This document shows, piece after piece, positions 6,665 through 8,007 of a stretch of DNA of 8,007 nucleotides. The translations under genes and the position numbers were made by a program. The notes below the pieces were generated by a model, which ran no database searches, was not told the DNA's origin, and was given only the letters and a program-made list of their open reading frames with translations. Positions within the stretch are counted from its first letter, which is position 1. The number at the start of each line of letters is the position of its first letter. Source of the DNA: JAPUDQ01 sp049289035 (GTDB lineage: Bacteria; Patescibacteriota; Saccharimonadia; Saccharimonadales; Saccharimonadaceae); assembly GCA_049289035.1 (NCBI GenBank), contig JBAQIV010000053.1:1-8007 (forward strand), written 5' to 3'.

Positions 6665-7298
6665 AGCGGCGGACGGCTGAGTAACGCGTGGGAACGTACC
6701 CCAAAGTGAGGGATAACCACTCGAAAGAGTGACTAATACCGCATATGGTCTTCGGATTAAAGTATTTATACGCTTTGGGAGCGGCCTGCGTACGATTAGA
6801 TAGTTGGTAGGGTAATGGCCTACCAAGTCAACGATCGTTAACTGGTCTGAGAGGATGATCAGTCAGACTGGAACTGAGACACGGTCCAGACTCCTACGGG
6901 AGGCAGCAGTAAGGAATCTTCCACAATGGGCGAAAGCCTGATGGAGCAACACCGCGTGAAGGATGAAGGCCCTCGGGTCGTAAACTTCTTTTATAAGTGA
7001 GGAATATGACGGTAACTTATGAATAAGGGTCGGCTAACTACGTGCCAGCAGCCGCGGTCATACGTAGGACCCAAGCGTTATCCGGAGTGACTGGGCGTAA
7101 AGAGTTGCGTAGGCGGTTATTTAAGCGAGTAGTGAAATCTGGTGGCTCAACCATCAACCCATTACCCGAACTGGATAACTCGAGAATGGTAGAGGTAACT
7201 GGAATTTCTTGTGTAGGAGTGAAATCCGTAGATATAAGAAGGAACACCAATGGCGTAGGCAGGTTACTGGACCATTTCTGACGCTGAGGCACGAAAGC

Positions 7299-7336
<38 letters not shown>

Positions 7337-7441
7337 GCCGTAAACGATGGATACTAGCTGTAGGGGGTATCGACCCCCTCTGTAGCGAAGCTAACGCGTT
7401 AAGTATCCCGCCTGTGGAGTACGGCCGCAAGGCTAAAACAT

Positions 7442-7477
<36 letters not shown>

Positions 7478-7571
7478 GTGTTCTTTAATTCGATGCTAAA
7501 CGAAGAACCTTACCAGGGCTTGACATCCCGAGAATTACTGCGAAAGCAGTGAGTGCTTTATTGAACTCGGT

Positions 7572-7627
<56 letters not shown>

Positions 7628-7882
7628 TCAACGAGCGCAACCCCTATGAATAGTTGAATTTTTCTATTCAGACTGCCCCGGCAACGGGGAGGAGGGGGGG
7701 GATGATGTCAGGTCAGTATTGCCCTTACGTCCTGGGCTAGAAACGCGCTACAATGGCCGGTACAACGCGATGCCAACCCGCAAGGGGGAGCAAATCGCAT
7801 CAAAGCCGGTCCCAGTTCAGATTGCAGGCTGAAACTCGCCTGCATGAAGTCGGAATCGCTAGTAATCGCAGATCAGCAAGCT

Positions 7883-7923
<41 letters not shown>

Positions 7924-8007
7924 AACCATGAAAGTGACCAACACCCGAAGTCCGATTCGTCGGCCTAAGGTGGGGGGCATGATTGGGGTTAAGTCGTAAC
8001 AAGGTAT

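Noticed and set aside
6435..6826. Open frames on both strands across the 16S 5' part, suggesting a protein inserted in V1 such as a homing endonuclease
   Set aside because: The frames run into conserved 16S sequence, lack LAGLIDADG or other endonuclease motifs, and the segment is explained by hairpins.

Overview
The window looks like a chromosomal segment from a member of Candidatus Saccharibacteria (TM7, Patescibacteria/CPR). The main evidence is the 16S rRNA gene at the right. It contains exact matches to two signatures I remember as TM7 probe/primer targets: the TM7580 site at about 7092-7110 and the TM7905 site at 7434-7455. It also carries the C-to-U change at E. coli position 912 that was reported for part of TM7. 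The left-hand gene encodes an N-terminus (MFRKLVSGLPFSPALVGQ...) that I recognise from memory as recurrent in Saccharibacteria surface proteins. In-frame TGA codons are absent and the stops used are TAA and TAG, so the standard bacterial code applies.

Layout, left to right. (1) Positions 1-1111, minus strand: a 5'-complete, 3'-truncated gene for a large exported or membrane-anchored surface protein (370 codons visible). It has an N-terminal hydrophobic export segment, a proline-run hinge and an Ig/PKD-like beta domain. It is open to the window edge and has no stop codon in the window. (2) Positions 1112-1260: a 149-bp divergent intergenic region with a good promoter for the rightward genes and a weak candidate for the leftward gene. 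(3) Positions 1261-6192, plus strand: a tightly packed cluster, gyrB (GTG start), gyrA (2-nt gap) and a small divergent-PAP2 (DUF212/YuiD-like) membrane protein gene whose start overlaps the gyrA end. (4) Positions 6193-6380: an intergenic and leader region with a near-consensus promoter (TTGACA, 17 bp, TAGAAT) and leader hairpins. No intrinsic terminator separates it from the gyr operon. (5) Positions 6381-8007: a 16S rRNA gene that runs off the right edge about 35 nt before its expected 3' end.

Functionally, the gyrase subunits form the A2B2 enzyme that supercoils DNA. The DUF212 protein is probably co-transcribed, and its job is unknown. The surface protein is transcribed divergently and may belong to the cell-surface repertoire of an epibiont.

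The most unusual part is the 16S gene. Its V1 (helix 6) region is expanded to about 216 nt, against roughly 45 nt in E. coli. The expansion is a closed stem followed by about seven consecutive predicted hairpins, and it includes a 42-nt-period duplication. The gene also has non-E. coli bases at three classic antibiotic sites (912U, 1192U and a compensated A1409-U1491 pair). GyrB has Lys at the position equivalent to the coumarin-contacting Arg136.
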